Origin: Chalciporus piperatus
Lineage: Eukaryota; Basidiomycota; Agaricomycetes; Boletales; Boletaceae
NCBI GenBank assembly: GCA_038093975.1
Contig: JBBPTG010000010.1
Location: 1 to 64,000 of the forward strand
Reading direction: 5' to 3'
DNA length: 64,000 nt
Numbering within the stretch: position 1 is the first letter of the stretch; the number at the start of each line of letters is the position of its first letter. Of the stretch, positions 33,648-44,692 are shown one piece after another. The translations under genes were made by a program, and so were the position numbers. The notes below the pieces were generated by a model. It had not been told where the DNA came from. It saw only the letters and a program-made list of their open reading frames with translations, and did not search any database.

Positions 33648-34184
33648 TTGTGCCACAGTTGGTCCTGTTTGTCTCTCGCCAGAGTACTGCCACTGTTGCC
33701 CACATTCGACACATCAAGCCCGACAAACTCGGTCGACGAACCATTGCCAAGACGTACCAATCCCCCAAAGTTGTCCAACCCCCCTCCGGTTATCATTTCC
33801 CGATTGAGTAACGACAATGTTCTACGTTCGATGTCCGCTCTACGGTACACAGTGCCAGATCCTTCAATCATCGAGGATCTTGTTGAAGTATCATACGGTG
33901 TATGCCTGTGTCTCTTCCAGATTCAATCAGCATGTGAACAGCTCCACCAAAAGGATGTCATTACGATTGCTCTGACCAGTGCCAGCAAAACTCTCACTGT
34001 CTGGATTCCACTCCTTTTCAATAACAACGGAATCTCTGTGATCATCACTGCACTCAATGTTCTGGGAGATCAAAATGCGACGGAGCTTGAAAAGCTCGGA
34101 ATATCTGCTGTTAATGTCACGGGGGAAACAGCCAGTGACTCACTGTTCACGGTGATCATATTACCTATATCGAAGATATTGTAG
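33648..34184 (+). pseudogene. RecQ-like DEAD-box helicase, N-terminal fragment
   Basis: The frame contains FQIQSACEQLHQKDVITI-ALTSASKTLTVWIPLLF followed by GISVIITALNVLGDQN and LEKLGISAVNVTGETASD. The order Q-motif (FQIQ...), Walker A position, then motif Ia is that of RecQ/DEAD helicases, which are multicopy in many agaricomycete genomes. The Walker A loop is degraded: SASKT stands where GSGKT is required, so the lysine is kept but the glycines are lost. No helicase domain past motif Ib is present; the sequence then meets the Copia-2 fragment at about 34229. Confidence 0.75.
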
Positions 34185-34228
34185 AGGATTAACACAATCT
34201 TATTCCCTTCCAGGAGATCGAGCAGCTC

Positions 34229-35812
34229 ATATGGCAAACTGGAAGAGGAACTCTACATGGAGTTTCCTGAGGGTTTTATGCCACCCGATAAAAAAGGCAA
34301 AGTCCTACAATTACTACGTGCAATATACGACCTTAAACAAGCAGGATTATCCTGGTGGCGCACATTAGACAAATCTATGGCTGAACTTGGCTTCACAAGG
34401 CTCAAGACTGACACCGGCCTGTTCATATACCACAATGGAAATGATATCGTCATTGTGATTGTCTACATTGATGACACCCTCTTCTGTGGACCTAACAAAG
34501 CTGTTGTAGACAAGCTAAAGGCCACATTCATGAAGACATGGGAATGTCGAGATCTCGGGGAATCTAAACAGTTCCTTGGGATGTAACTTCGTTGAGAAGG
34601 CAAAAAGCTGCACATTGATCAGTGCGTATACCTTGACAAGGTGCTTGATGAAACGACTCAACTCAATCAAGAACTAGCGCTATCATCAGACAACATGCCC
34701 TAGCGAAACCACATCAACTCAGTAACTAGAGCTGAGGATCAGACTAGGCAAGCAGGAGCGCTTGGCCCATGAAGTTCAAGAAGAGGAAACTCCAGGAGAA
34801 CAAGACTGGGGAGCCAGTGCTTGTCAACCCGGGTTTATATACTATTGACAGTGTTTGTACATGTTGTGGCTAAACCTTAACTATATGACTAGGTATGACT
34901 AGATATGAGTCATGGCGAGTAACAGCCAATAGCGTATATGACTAGAAAGCGAGATGAGTCAGCGTGAGTCAGTATGAGTCACGGTGAGTCATAATGAGTC
35001 ATTAAGAGTCTGAGTCATGGTGACTCGGTATGAGTCATAGACAGTGGGGAAGATGCACAGCCACGCACAGCCACGTTACGTAAGCGAAAGGCTAGACCTA
35101 GCTGATGTCAGCAGGTCACGTGATGTGATCTTGATAAGATAAGATATCAGAAAAGGGAGAGAAAGCGACTAAGTGCAAAAGTGAAAGAGAAACGTAGTAA
35201 GTGTAGGAAAGACTAGGATAAGGAACTGAGTGTTCGTAACACTTGAACGCTTCGGCATGACAAATGCTAAAGCTGCACCAACTCCACTTCCTCAGGGTTA
35301 TTACCCAGAAAAGAATGTTGCCCCCGTGAACTTCGAATTGTGGAAGCGCTTTCAGAGGGTGCTAGGCTCGTTATTATACCTCATGTTGCGTACACGCCCA
35401 GACATTGCCTACGCAGTTACTCAACTTGCACGGCAGTCTGCTAATCCTACTAATGAGCACTTGGATAGGGCTTTGTACATATGTCGATACCTTGCTGGTA
35501 CTCGTCAGTACTCCCTTACCTTCAATGGTGCATTTGGCAACAACATTAGGTTATAAGCTAAAAGCTCTACCAGTCTGTGGTGACAACCAAGGATCACTAT
35601 TCATGGGTGAAAATCCCATTACCGAGAAGCGTAATAAACATATTCCACTATGGTACTTCTTTATACGTGATGCCGTAATGAAGTGGAAAGAAGTAGAACT
35701 CTTCTACATCCCTGGAACTGACAATCCAGCGGATATGTTAACAAAGAACCTCGGACATGTCAAATTCAAGAAGTTCCGCTCCGAACTCGGTCTGGTATTC
35801 TACACCAGTTGA
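34229..35812 (+). pseudogene. Copia-2 Pol fragment (RT/RNase H)
   Basis: RT part with AIYDLKQAGLSWW and VYIDDTLFCGP, a stop codon at about 34584 (GM-stop), interruption by the solo LTR at 34649, then GYYPEKNVAP...DIAYAVTQLARQS. A deletion joins NGAFGNNI directly to the RLKALPVCGDNQGS part. The C-terminal end, LFYIPGTDNPADMLTKNL, is preserved. Confidence 0.9.
34649..35241 (-). repeat. Solo LTR-B (long subtype) in Copia-2
   Basis: 593 bp, TGAAACG...CGTAACA on the plus strand, flanked by the CTTGA duplication (34644-34648 and 35242-35246). Nearly identical to the reverse complement of 15053-15645, including the 10-bp-phased TGAGTCA sites. Confidence 0.93.
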
Positions 35813-35883
35813 TCTCGCTGATATCTATTGTGTGGAAGTCCTCATTTATGCTTACGTGTCTCCGTACACTTAGCAAGGGGGAG

Positions 35884-36067
35884 TGTTGAACGTAGTGTAC
35901 ATTCTTAGTATAGAAGATATTTACCATGCTATGTACTATATTACATTCGGACTCAGTCGATCTGAGTTCTAATACAACTTGTCTTGTAACCACAACGTTC
36001 GACGTTAACCAACAACAACTACACTAGGTAAGCACTGGTAGTAGTTCCTCAATGGAACCTCTCAACA
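35884..36067 (+). repeat. Copia-2 3' LTR
   Basis: 184 bp, TGTTGAACG...CTCTCAACA, preceded by the polypurine tract AGCAAGGGGGAG. This complete copy defines the Copia LTR 3' end. Confidence 0.92.
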
Positions 36068-36109
36068 GTAGTTCTCTTCATGGTCTGCTTGGTGCGAACC
36101 ATGCTAATA

Positions 36110-36215
36110 GAGGATGCGAGAGGATGACAACGGCAACAGAAGGTGAGAAGATGACGACGGCAACAGAAGGTGAGAAGATGACAATGGCAACAGAAGGCCC
36201 GGGTGAGAGACAGAG
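36110..36215. repeat. Short minisatellite
   Basis: Three 30-bp tandem units of the type AGGTGAGAAGATGACRAYGGCAACAGA. Confidence 0.75.
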
Positions 36216-37190
36216 GAAGAGAGAAGGCGACAAAAGTGAGAGACTCCAACGACAGCGACGTGACAGCGAGGCAAGACAATTTTAGCCGAGAAGGCAAAAT
36301 CGGCTATCAACTCCGGCTAATCAAATGTCACGATCACGGTCCGGGTTTCCAGCTTTTCTAATTATCCCAAACAAGTACAAATAAACCTCTGAATATCAAC
36401 TTCTTGCCAAGTCCTTTGCGCCGTCTCCAACTTTTCCCTTGCAACCTCTCCATCCAACCTATCCGCTTAGATGAATGCTTGCCCACTCCATCTCTATATT
36501 CTCATCTCTGACCTGCATTCAGGGTTGTTTTTGATAGGCAGGACTGCAGTGTGCCTATCAAAAAAGACCTCTGTGCGCTATTCAGTATGTTTTCTTTAAA
36601 CCACCTTTACGCTGCATCAGCAAATCCTCACGAAGCTGCACAGTGCTGTGTTGTGCTGTGCAGCCAATTACAGCCACCACAGTGCCACAGAAAGGTCACC
36701 CCCTGTGCAGTCCCACGCAGAACGGAAATTGCTGTACAGATTAAGTAAGCCGTGTATGCTACACAGATCACGAGTTCTGTACACACTGTATGTACACTGT
36801 ATAGGCCTATAAACAAAGCTTTACTTGATTCCAGGCAGTAGTATAGAACTGGGTGTATATCTTCAAGTTGTATCTACTACATCACAGAATACATAAAATA
36901 TATCTCATTGTTTCGTTCGTCCTCTGGTCCTATCGCCCCCGTCGTCATTACTGTCGCCCTCACTGTTCATCCATTCTCATGCATCATGCATCGTATGTTG
37001 TGCGTCATCCATCCTCGTGCATTGTGCGTCGTCTGTCCTCGTCCATCGGCAGTCCTCGTCCCACTGTCCCATTGTGTCGTGTGATTCTGGCGCCCAGATT
37101 TTGTTGCAACGTGGACCCATTCCGTCCGTTTTCACGTGCGGTGGGTTCGACTCCTTCGCTGCTTGTATGATGTTCGTTTGGTGGGCCTCC
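36216..37190. other. Stretch without a recognised gene
   Basis: No gene recognised; short frames only. TGTGCTGTG words around 36640-36670. Confidence 0.45.
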
Positions 37191-37199
37191 ATTAGCGTT

Positions 37200-37900
37200 T
37201 GCGTCGACGGATGTGTTTGCTATCGCCCGGATAGTGGTCTCGTCCGTAGACGCATCCGCTTCGTTCATCATCTGCTCATTGTCATTGTCTTGTCGCCCCT
37301 CGTCGGTTGCTTGTCCGCTCGGCCACTCATCTGCTTTCGCTCTTGTCGTCCAGTTGTCTGCTCGCTCTTGTCGTCCCATCGTCCACTCGCTCTTGTCGTC
37401 CAGTCGTCCGCTTGATCTCATTGTCTGATCGTCCTCTTTGTCCCGTCGTCCACTCGTTCTCTTTGTCCCATCGTTCGCTCGTCCTGTCGTTTTTCGTCTC
37501 GTTGTCCACCCACCTCGTCGTCCCGTCTCATTGTTCGCTTGTCCGCTGGCCTTGTCTTGTCTTGTCTTGTCTTGTCTTGTCGTCCGCTCCGAGTCGCTCT
37601 CGTCGTCCCATCATCCTCTTCGTCCCATCGACCCGCCTCGTCGTCCCGTTGTCCACTCATCTACTTGACCTTGTCTCGTCGTTCGCTTGTCCGTTGGCCT
37701 CATTTCTTTTCGTCTCGTTGTCCGCTCGCTCTCGTCTCATCATCCGCTCGTCCTGTTCGTCCTGTCGTCCGCTCGTTCCCGTCGCACCGTTGTTCACTTG
37801 TTGTCGTCTTGTTGACTGTTGGTCTCGTCTTTTGCTGGTCTCGTTGTCTGCTTGTCCGCTCACTCTCGTTGCCCTCTCGTGGTTGTTGCTGTGCCCCTTC
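37200..37900. repeat. CGTC/TCGTC-rich minisatellite
   Basis: About 700 bp of degenerate 12-30-bp units built from TCGTCC, CGCTCG and CTTGTC (e.g. GCTCTTGTCGTCCAGT recurring at about 37337-37410, CTTGTCTTGTCTTGTC at about 37555). Long frames through it on both strands encode S/L- or R/D/E-rich low complexity and are repeat artefacts. Confidence 0.82.
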
Positions 37901-38520
37901 CCTGGCACTCCCAATATCTGTACATGTTAACAGTACTCACCTTTTGTTGTTGTTGTGTGAACCGAGACCAGCGAGGGAGTAAAGTAGTAGTAGTAAGTAC
38001 TAGGACAGCAACGAAAGAATGTACCAACGAGGGTCACGTGACACGTTCCCGCGCGAAAAATCTCGCCAAGTCTCGAGGCATTAGGAAACAAAAGCTACAC
38101 TCAATTAGCTTTATCCACTAATAGTCTCAACTACTTAATTTCATCACTTTTACTACCAAATTTTCATCTGATTGGTACACATTTTTGACTACATTAGTTA
38201 GTACAGTTTGTTCTATCACCAAATGTAATGTACTGTACATCTGTAAGCTATGCTGCTGTTTTGTGATGCTGTGGCCGTGGCTGTGGCATGGCTGTAAAAA
38301 TGGCCAGTGGCTGTGGCGCAGCTATGGTGGCTGTGGTTCTGTCCCTAAATAGGTGATTTGCTGATGACTGATAGTTTGGGTTTAGCAAGTTTTCAGGTAG
38401 AGACACATACCTCACACGTCTTCCACAGGCTTGGCAGCATCAGTGAGCATTGTCCCCTGCTGTCTCCCTGCTGATGAGCTCTGTCCTCGTCCTCCCACTG
38501 CTCTTCCCTTTCAGCTTTCA
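37901..38520. other. Stretch without a recognised gene
   Basis: No gene. A GTGGCTGTGG-rich run lies at 38265-38335. Bases 38025-38105 resemble 62085-62155 (shared ATTAGGAAACAAAGCTACA-like block). Confidence 0.45.
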
Positions 38521-38523
38521 GTC

Positions 38524-38630
38524 GGTGTGTGGGAGCTCTTGCTCCCCTCCCGCATCTTGATTCTGGGGGATATTTAGTTGGTGTGTGGGTGCACTTGCAT
38601 CCCTCCTGCAACTCTCAGTCAGTGTGTGGA
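38524..38630. repeat. Hairpin tandem repeat, left part (continues at 46529)
   Basis: Units of the form GTGTGTGGGAGCTCTTGCTCCCCTCCCGCA and a variant GTGGGTGCACTTGCATCCCTCC. Each has a self-complementary GGGxGC...GCxCCC core. Gypsy-B inserted inside the third unit; the array continues at 46529-46610. Confidence 0.78.
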
Positions 38631-39077
38631 TGAAACGACTCAACTCAACTAAGAGCTAAGACTCACACTAGACAATAGCAAGCCGATGTACTTGGCTGAG
38701 GTTCGATGAGGAAACTCCAGGAGAACAAGACTGGGGACTCCAGTGCTTGTCGACCCGGGTTTATATACTATTGTCAATGTTTGTACATGTTGTGGCTAAA
38801 CCTTATCGTAGGTGACTGGGTATGACTCATACTGACTACTAGCCAATGGCGTAACTAGCTCTACTGCGGAATGAGTAAGCGTGAGTCATATGATGAGTAA
38901 TGCTGACTGATGCTGACGAGTGAGCGGTGAGTCATCAGTTAGTAAGCGAAGGTCTAGACCTAGCTTATGTAAGTAAGTCATGTGATGCGATAAGATAAGA
39001 TAACAAAAGAGAAAGTGAAACGACTAAGTACAAGAAACAAAGAGAAACCTGGTAAGTGTAATGGAGTGTTCGTAACA
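38631..39077 (-). repeat. Gypsy-B 3' LTR
   Basis: 447 bp of the short LTR-B subtype. Compared with the 5' LTR it lacks the segment AGGCATGATTAGGATAAGGA and neighbouring bases near the 39060 end. Confidence 0.92.
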
Positions 39078-39111
39078 CTACCCCCTCTCTATGGATCGTA
39101 TTCCTAGACGG

Positions 39112-39678
39112 TCAGATTTCGATGAGTGGACCTTGATTCATCCACGGCACTCCATTTGCTGGTGGAGCCACTGCGACCTGAAGGTTGTTGTTTGTCCAGG
39201 TTACTGGTGGTTCGAATGGGTTACCATCGTTTTCATCGACAGGAATAGGGTGGGGAGCACCTACGAGTGCAGGGTCGGGAATAGGAGCCTCAGCGAGATC
39301 AGGCCAGTTTGTGGGCCATTCCTGCTGATCAGGATTCTCTGGTTGTTCCTCTATGACATTGTCCCACTTGCTCAAATCCGGGTGCCATACGACTAGTTTC
39401 ATCCACCTTGTCGTCCAATCCCAGTTGATCTCAATAGACGTGGACCGTCTGGTGACGATCATGTGAGCGAACATGATGTATTGAATAGCGAGGGTGATGA
39501 CGACGATGGCGATGAAGGTGAGGAGGGAGGGGATGATCATGCGGAAAATCCAACCGTTGCAAATGATGAAGAGTACAAAGAGGAGGGAGAGGACGAAGTT
39601 GCCTCGATCCCTAGTGAAGTTTCGAATGAAGATGTCTCGGAGGACACTCTCCCAAGCGTATGCGTCGTTGAGATCCAT
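39112..39678 (-). CDS. Hydrophobic post-pol ORF of Gypsy-B (env position)
   Basis: 188 residues, starting 63 bp after the Pol stop. Residues about 28-74 are strongly hydrophobic (VLSLLFVLFIIC, LLTFIAIVVITLAIQYIMF), enough for two membrane segments. The remainder is W/P/acidic-rich. A homologous ORF sits at the same place in the non-autonomous element (51152-51418), with the same order: M-[ND]-x-A, basic stretch, two hydrophobic helices. Position and membrane character resemble an envelope-like gene, but I see no signal peptide, cysteine pattern or fusion motif, so envelope function is not supported. It may be an integral-membrane accessory protein of unknown role. Confidence 0.68.
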   Translation of the reverse strand: MDLNDAYAWESVLRDIFIRNFTRDRGNFVLSLLFVLFIICNGWIFRMIIPSLLTFIAIVVITLAIQYIMFAHMIVTRRSTSIEINWDWTTRWMKLVVWHPDLSKWDNVIEEQPENPDQQEWPTNWPDLAEAPIPDPALVGAPHPIPVDENDGNPFEPPVTWTNNNLQVAVAPPANGVPWMNQGPLIEI

Positions 39679-39741
39679 TGGTGATGATGGTGGTTCGTGG
39701 AAGAGAAACCGTGAGAGTAAAGACCGTCAAACATCAGTCTC

Positions 39742-42700
39742 TTATACCTCTTCGGTATTCGGCACGGTATTCAACCAATTGATTTGTCCATCATCCACCT
39801 GACTCGTTAGATTGTCATACGGCTGGAACAGTGACTCAAATAGACTCCGTGTCATGCGAAGGAATCGTGGAGCGGACGGATGTATCTTGTTGAATTCCCT
39901 TATTGCATCCTGTGCATTCTTGAGATTAGATCTTGGTTCCCATGTCCGATCAGATTCCGTATAGCCTTTCCAGTGCACGAGGTATTTCAGGGTTTTTCCT
40001 TGTAAACGAGAATCAACGATGTAGTCTACCTCATATTCATCATCTCTGTCTTCTGTCACAATCACAGGCCCAGGCTTGTAATGGTTTGCTTCCGTAACCT
40101 GTCCTTATATGGCTTGACACGTGAAACATTAACGACGGGGTGAATTTTCATGGTATGCGGAAGCTTCAAACGTAGTGCGTTCCGTCCAATCAGGGTTGTG
40201 ATTTCGTAAGGGCCCAACCATCATGGGGAAAGTTTCTTAGATCTCTGCGCTAAGCGGAGATTTGTTGTAGACAACCAGACTTTCTGACCAATCTCATAAG
40301 ATGGTGAGTTAGAACGGTGTTTGTCAGCTTGCGTTTTCATACGCTTCTGAGCTTCTATTATGTTATCCTTGGTTTCTTTTAACGTGTTGGCAAGCGTGTC
40401 AACAAAGTCTGCAGCCGCGGGTGCTTTAGATGTGTAATTCTCTATTCCCATTCTTGGAGAATATGTGTGTGTGACGTTGAAAGGAGCTTTGGATGTAGAA
40501 GCTTGCTTCTTCGAGTTGTATGAGAATTGAGCAATTGGTAACCAATCAGTCCATTCTTCTTGCTTTTCTGACGTGAACAAGCGGAGATACTGTTGTAGAT
40601 CTCGATTCATACATTCAGTTTGTCCATCAGTCTGCGGATGAAAGGCGGTAGAGAGTTTGGGCGTAATGCCAAGATGTTTGCATATGTCTTTCATCACTTG
40701 AGATGCGAATTGCGGACCTCGGTCCGATATGATGGTTTTAGGAAGTCCATGATGTTTCCATACATGGGTTAGGTAAAGACGAGCAGTGTCGAGAGCGGTG
40801 ACTGTCTTGTTGCATGGAATGAATTCGACTTCTTTGGAGAATCTGTCGACGACGACAAGAATAGAATCAAATCCATTCGAGAGTGGCAGATCGGTAGTGA
40901 AATCCGCAGAGATATGTTCCCAGGGAAGATCCGGAACTTCAAGAGGGCGAAGCTTTCCAGAAGGAGCATAGTTTATCCCTTTGAAACGTGCACATCTGTC
41001 ACAGCGTGAGACATAGTCTTTTACGAGCGTAGCCATTCCTGGCCAGGCGTAGCTGCGCTGGAGCAGTTTGATTGTCTTTTCATATCCGGGATATCCAGCA
41101 ACGGGTGTGTCGTGATGAAGCCGAATAATCTCCATGCGGAGATCTTCTTCTTCGGGGACATACAACAGTCTTCCTTCCTTGTCGATCAGAATTCCATCAG
41201 ACTCTTCGCAAATGCCGTGCTCTTTACAGAGTTTCATGACTTCCGTCTCACGTATTTTGAAGGTTGCTTTTCTGATCTTATCTTTGATCAAATCGGAATC
41301 GGTTGATAGTTGAACGGTTGATGTGGCAGCTATTCTGTCCGGAGATATTACAAGGACAGCTTTGTTATCTGCTTCGATACCGATTGCATGATCTTCTCTT
41401 CTTGATAAGGCATCGGCTTTTCCCATTTGGGAACCTGCTTTGTGTAACCATTTGAAATCGAATCGGCTAAGATATTGAGACCAGCGTGCTTGTCGTCGAT
41501 TTAGATCCTGCCGAATCATAAAGAACTGAAGATTCGCGTGATCGTTCCAGATTTCAAACTCGTGTTTGGAACCTTCCAGATAATATCTCCATTGTTCTAG
41601 ACTTCTGATAACACTTAGCATCTCTTTATCCGCGATAGGGTAGTTGCGTTCTTCCGGTGACATGGAGTGGGAAGAGAATGCGACGGGATGCCATTTGTCT
41701 CCTTGTTCTATAGATCGAACAGCACCCGTGGCATAATTAGATGCATCCGATTCTAGACGGAAGCGTTTGTCATTGTCTGGGAAAGCGAGTATGGGAGCGG
41801 TGATGAACTTCTGTTTTAATGTGTTGAATGCGTTACACTGTGCATCCTCCCATGCGAATTTCATATCCTTCTTGGTAAGGTCATTCAAGGGTCTAGCCAC
41901 TTGGGCGTAATCCTGAATGAAGCAACAATAGAAATTTGCTAATCCGAGAAAGCTTCTGACACCTCTGACATTTGTCGGAGTTGGCCATTCGGTGATTGCC
42001 TTGACCTTATCGTCGTCCATCCTGATTCCTTCGGGAGTAATTGTCATTCCCAAGAATTCTACTTCCTTGGTATGGAAAACACATTTCTCTGGTTTGACGA
42101 AGAGGTCATTCTCTTCTAGGCGATAAAGAACTTCTTTAACTATTTTGGCATGGACAGCAGGGTCATCGGACTTGGTAAAGATCATGATGTCATCAATGTA
42201 GACAACAACGGCGTCTTCCATATCCGAGAAGATGTCGTTCATCATGGTCTGGAATGTTGCAGGAGAATTGCATAATCCGAAGTACATGACCAAGGGTTCG
42301 AAGGCGCCACGGAAGCACATGAATGCGGCCTTAGATTCATCGCCTTCTTTGATGCGGATGTTGTTGTACCCCCAGCGCAAGTCCATTTTGGTGAACAGTT
42401 TTGCGCCTTTCAGTTTATCAACCAATTGGGAAATGAGGGGTAGTAATTGTTTTTCACCGTGTGTTCATTTAGATATCGGTAATCTTGAACCATGCGTTTC
42501 TTGCCATCCTTCTTGGGAACGAAGAACACGGGAGAAGTCTGCTCAGATTTGGAAGGACGAATGTATCCTTTCTTGAGTTGATCATCAATGAATGCGCTGA
42601 CTTCTTCTTGTTCCGTCACAGAGAGTGGGATAAGACGACCCTTTTTCGGCTTGTAGGTGTCTTTCAAGTCAATTGCATGATCCCACGGCTTACGGGTTGG

Positions 42701-43342
42701 CATGCGTTCAGATTCCTTTTTCTTGAACAGGTGAATATACTTGTGATATTCTTTTGGAACAAGCTCTTCCGGAGTCTTTTCCATTTTTGGTTCAGGTACA
42801 TCCCTCTTTGCGGTGTTGATGTGACGAAGAGAGTTTCGTTCTTCATCATCAAGTTGACGTGCGAACGGTGGTTTATCTCGTAAAACGGAACAAGACCAAG
42901 GACAACGTGTCATGTGGACCGTTCCTTTGTTCCAATCTATTTCTGGATTGTGTTGCTTCAGCCATGTGTATCCTAGTATCATCTGATTCTTTCCGAGATC
43001 AGTGACTTCAGCAATGGCCTTCTCACGATGTCCATTGAAATGGATAACGATTTCCGCACAGTGTGTTATCTGTCCAGCGGAGTTGTGTGTTCCGTCCACG
43101 TTGTATACCGTAAGCGGATGTCTGAGTTGTACAAGGGGTAATTTGATTTTATCAGCCCATCTCTGATCGACGAAGATGGCATTAGCTCCTGAATCAAGAA
43201 GTGCTTCTGCTCGTGTGAAAGCAGACGGAAGGCGTTGTGAAGCAATGGAAGTGGATAACTTCAGTTCTCGGTCCGTCGTGCGAATGAAACGTGGTCCTGG
43301 GTTTTCGGAAAGATATCGGATTATGGAAACGGAATTAAGCAC
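39742..43342 (-). pseudogene. Gypsy-B Pol with frameshifts and a stop
   Basis: Blocks in order: protease LLDSGANAIFVD and N-terminal RT with FFVPKKDGKKR (43342-42410); a frameshift near 42425; RT with VVYIDDIMIF, RNase H with ESDASNYATGAV, integrase HHCC (HHDTPVAG...CDRCARF), D in SADFTTD, D in IISDRGPQF and E in DGQTECMNRD (42425-40221); a TGA stop at about 40220 where homologues continue WLGPYEI; another frameshift near 40070; and a chromodomain block EYEVDYIVD, YLVHWKGY, DRTWEPR (40065-39742). All catalytic residues remain, so decay is recent. Equivalent domains are unbroken in Gypsy-A. Confidence 0.92.
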
Positions 43343-43452
43343 CTGACTAGAGTCCAGGCCAAGCTCATGATCAACATGAGACCCCGTTTGACTGTGTGAA
43401 TAGTTTACAGATTTTCCTAACGAGTTAGTTGCGGTCCGTTTGCCCAGATCAT

Positions 43453-44649
43453 TCAGGCCGCTTTGCCTTTTCCCTTCATTTCAATATCTTTCATATCGTA
43501 GAAGTAAGCCTTCATTTCGTCGAATGAACGGCCTTCAAGAGCGCTAGATTCGGTAGACAGTTCTCTCACCTGTCTCTTCTGAAGTTTACAGGCACATTTG
43601 TGTTCGCCTCGTGACCAACCACAGCCCTTGCATTTGGTACTAGGTACCGGACATTGCTGTTTCGGATGTCCCGGTTTCCCACAGTTCCAACAATTTCCTT
43701 GTTTCTTTTCTTTGAAATTGCTTGTGGTTGCTTTCACGACAGATGGTGCTTTCTCTTCTTCTATCTCGCCTTCTTCGATTTCGGCAGAACCTATATCCAT
43801 TGGGGCACCACGACCCGGTTGTGTGCCCGTGTTGGTATATTTATATCGCGGGGTATCACCCGCGGTTCCTGTCTTGATCATGGAGATAAGCTGTTTCCTT
43901 CCTGCAAGGAGGCGTAGCTCTTCGACATATGTGTCATATTTGTCGAGCCGTCCTTTTTCCATTAAGATCCGATGTGTGATCTCTGGATCTGCGTTTAGCT
44001 CCAGGAGTTCGATGTGTCTCTCGTCATCCCAATCGTCCATAAGGCGATGAGTCTGGAACGTGGTAAGGAATTTCTCCATAGACATCTTGCCTTGCTTCAG
44101 ATTCTTGATCTGATTGCGGTGATATTCCACTTCGTTACCCGAGCGGAATTGATCGGTGATTCGTTTATGGAACTCGGCGGAAGTATACATGGTTCCATTT
44201 TCTAAGATGTCGTGTGTCATGGCTCGTGAGAAAGTAGCGGCGTCTCCTCCTGTCATCCGACTAAGGATAGCTCTGATCGCTGTCATTCCGGTTAACACGG
44301 TGTTGTTTTCATCTAGCCATGCGCGGACTCTTGTCCACCATTCTTCGAACTTCTTTCCTCTAGCTCCGTCATAGTCTCCTGGATCTTTGACGATTTTGGA
44401 TAACTTAGGTCCGCTAGGTCCGACCGTAGGAGCTGGTATTGCGCCAGGCACTTGAATGGCTTGTACTTGCGCTTCAAGCTGCAAGATATTATTGTTTAGA
44501 TTTTGGTTTAACCTCTGAGCGTTGGTAAGCTGATCCGTCATAGTTTCTAACGCAAGTCTCAACTGCGTTCCGAGATCCCGTATGGACGCGTCGCGATGTC
44601 CGAGAATACCTGTTAAGGCAGCTGCTAAGTCTGGAGCGAGAACCGACAT
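43453..44649 (-). CDS. Gypsy-B Gag
   Basis: 398 residues, open throughout. It has an N-terminal helical region (TNAQRLNQNLNNNILQLEAQVQAI, a likely coiled coil), a capsid-like part with FEEWWTRVRAWL and YHRNQIKNLKQGKMSMEKF (Ty3-type Gag pattern), a TQPGRGAPMD segment shared with Gypsy-A, then a CCHC knuckle (C-WN-C-GKPG-H-PKQQ-C) and a second Cys/His cluster (CKGCGW...HKCAC). It ends basic. Pol begins about 110 bp downstream in another frame. Confidence 0.9.
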   Translation of the reverse strand: MSVLAPDLAAALTGILGHRDASIRDLGTQLRLALETMTDQLTNAQRLNQNLNNNILQLEAQVQAIQVPGAIPAPTVGPSGPKLSKIVKDPGDYDGARGKKFEEWWTRVRAWLDENNTVLTGMTAIRAILSRMTGGDAATFSRAMTHDILENGTMYTSAEFHKRITDQFRSGNEVEYHRNQIKNLKQGKMSMEKFLTTFQTHRLMDDWDDERHIELLELNADPEITHRILMEKGRLDKYDTYVEELRLLAGRKQLISMIKTGTAGDTPRYKYTNTGTQPGRGAPMDIGSAEIEEGEIEEEKAPSVVKATTSNFKEKKQGNCWNCGKPGHPKQQCPVPSTKCKGCGWSRGEHKCACKLQKRQVRELSTESSALEGRSFDEMKAYFYDMKDIEMKGKGKAA

Positions 44650-44692
44650 TCTTGATGCACTAGAATGGAAAGAGTAAAACTAGATTTTTATT

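Larger units (their letters stand above)
34229..36067 (+). mobile_element. Copia-2: 5'-truncated, decayed Copia copy
   Basis: Starts abruptly in the RT region at TATGGCAAACTGG (equivalent to about 13801 in Copia-1) and ends with a 184-bp 3' LTR. It contains a solo LTR-B and lacks about 200 bp of the RNase H region near 35549. High identity to Copia-1 makes it useful for telling which Copia-1 differences are damage. Confidence 0.9.

Noticed and set aside
37005..37930. Long open frames on both strands
   Set aside because: They follow the TCGTC/CGCTCG minisatellite and encode only low-complexity S/L- or R/D/E-rich sequence.
39112..39678. Calling the post-pol ORF an envelope protein
   Set aside because: Position fits but there is no signal peptide, cleavage site, cysteine pattern or fusion segment.
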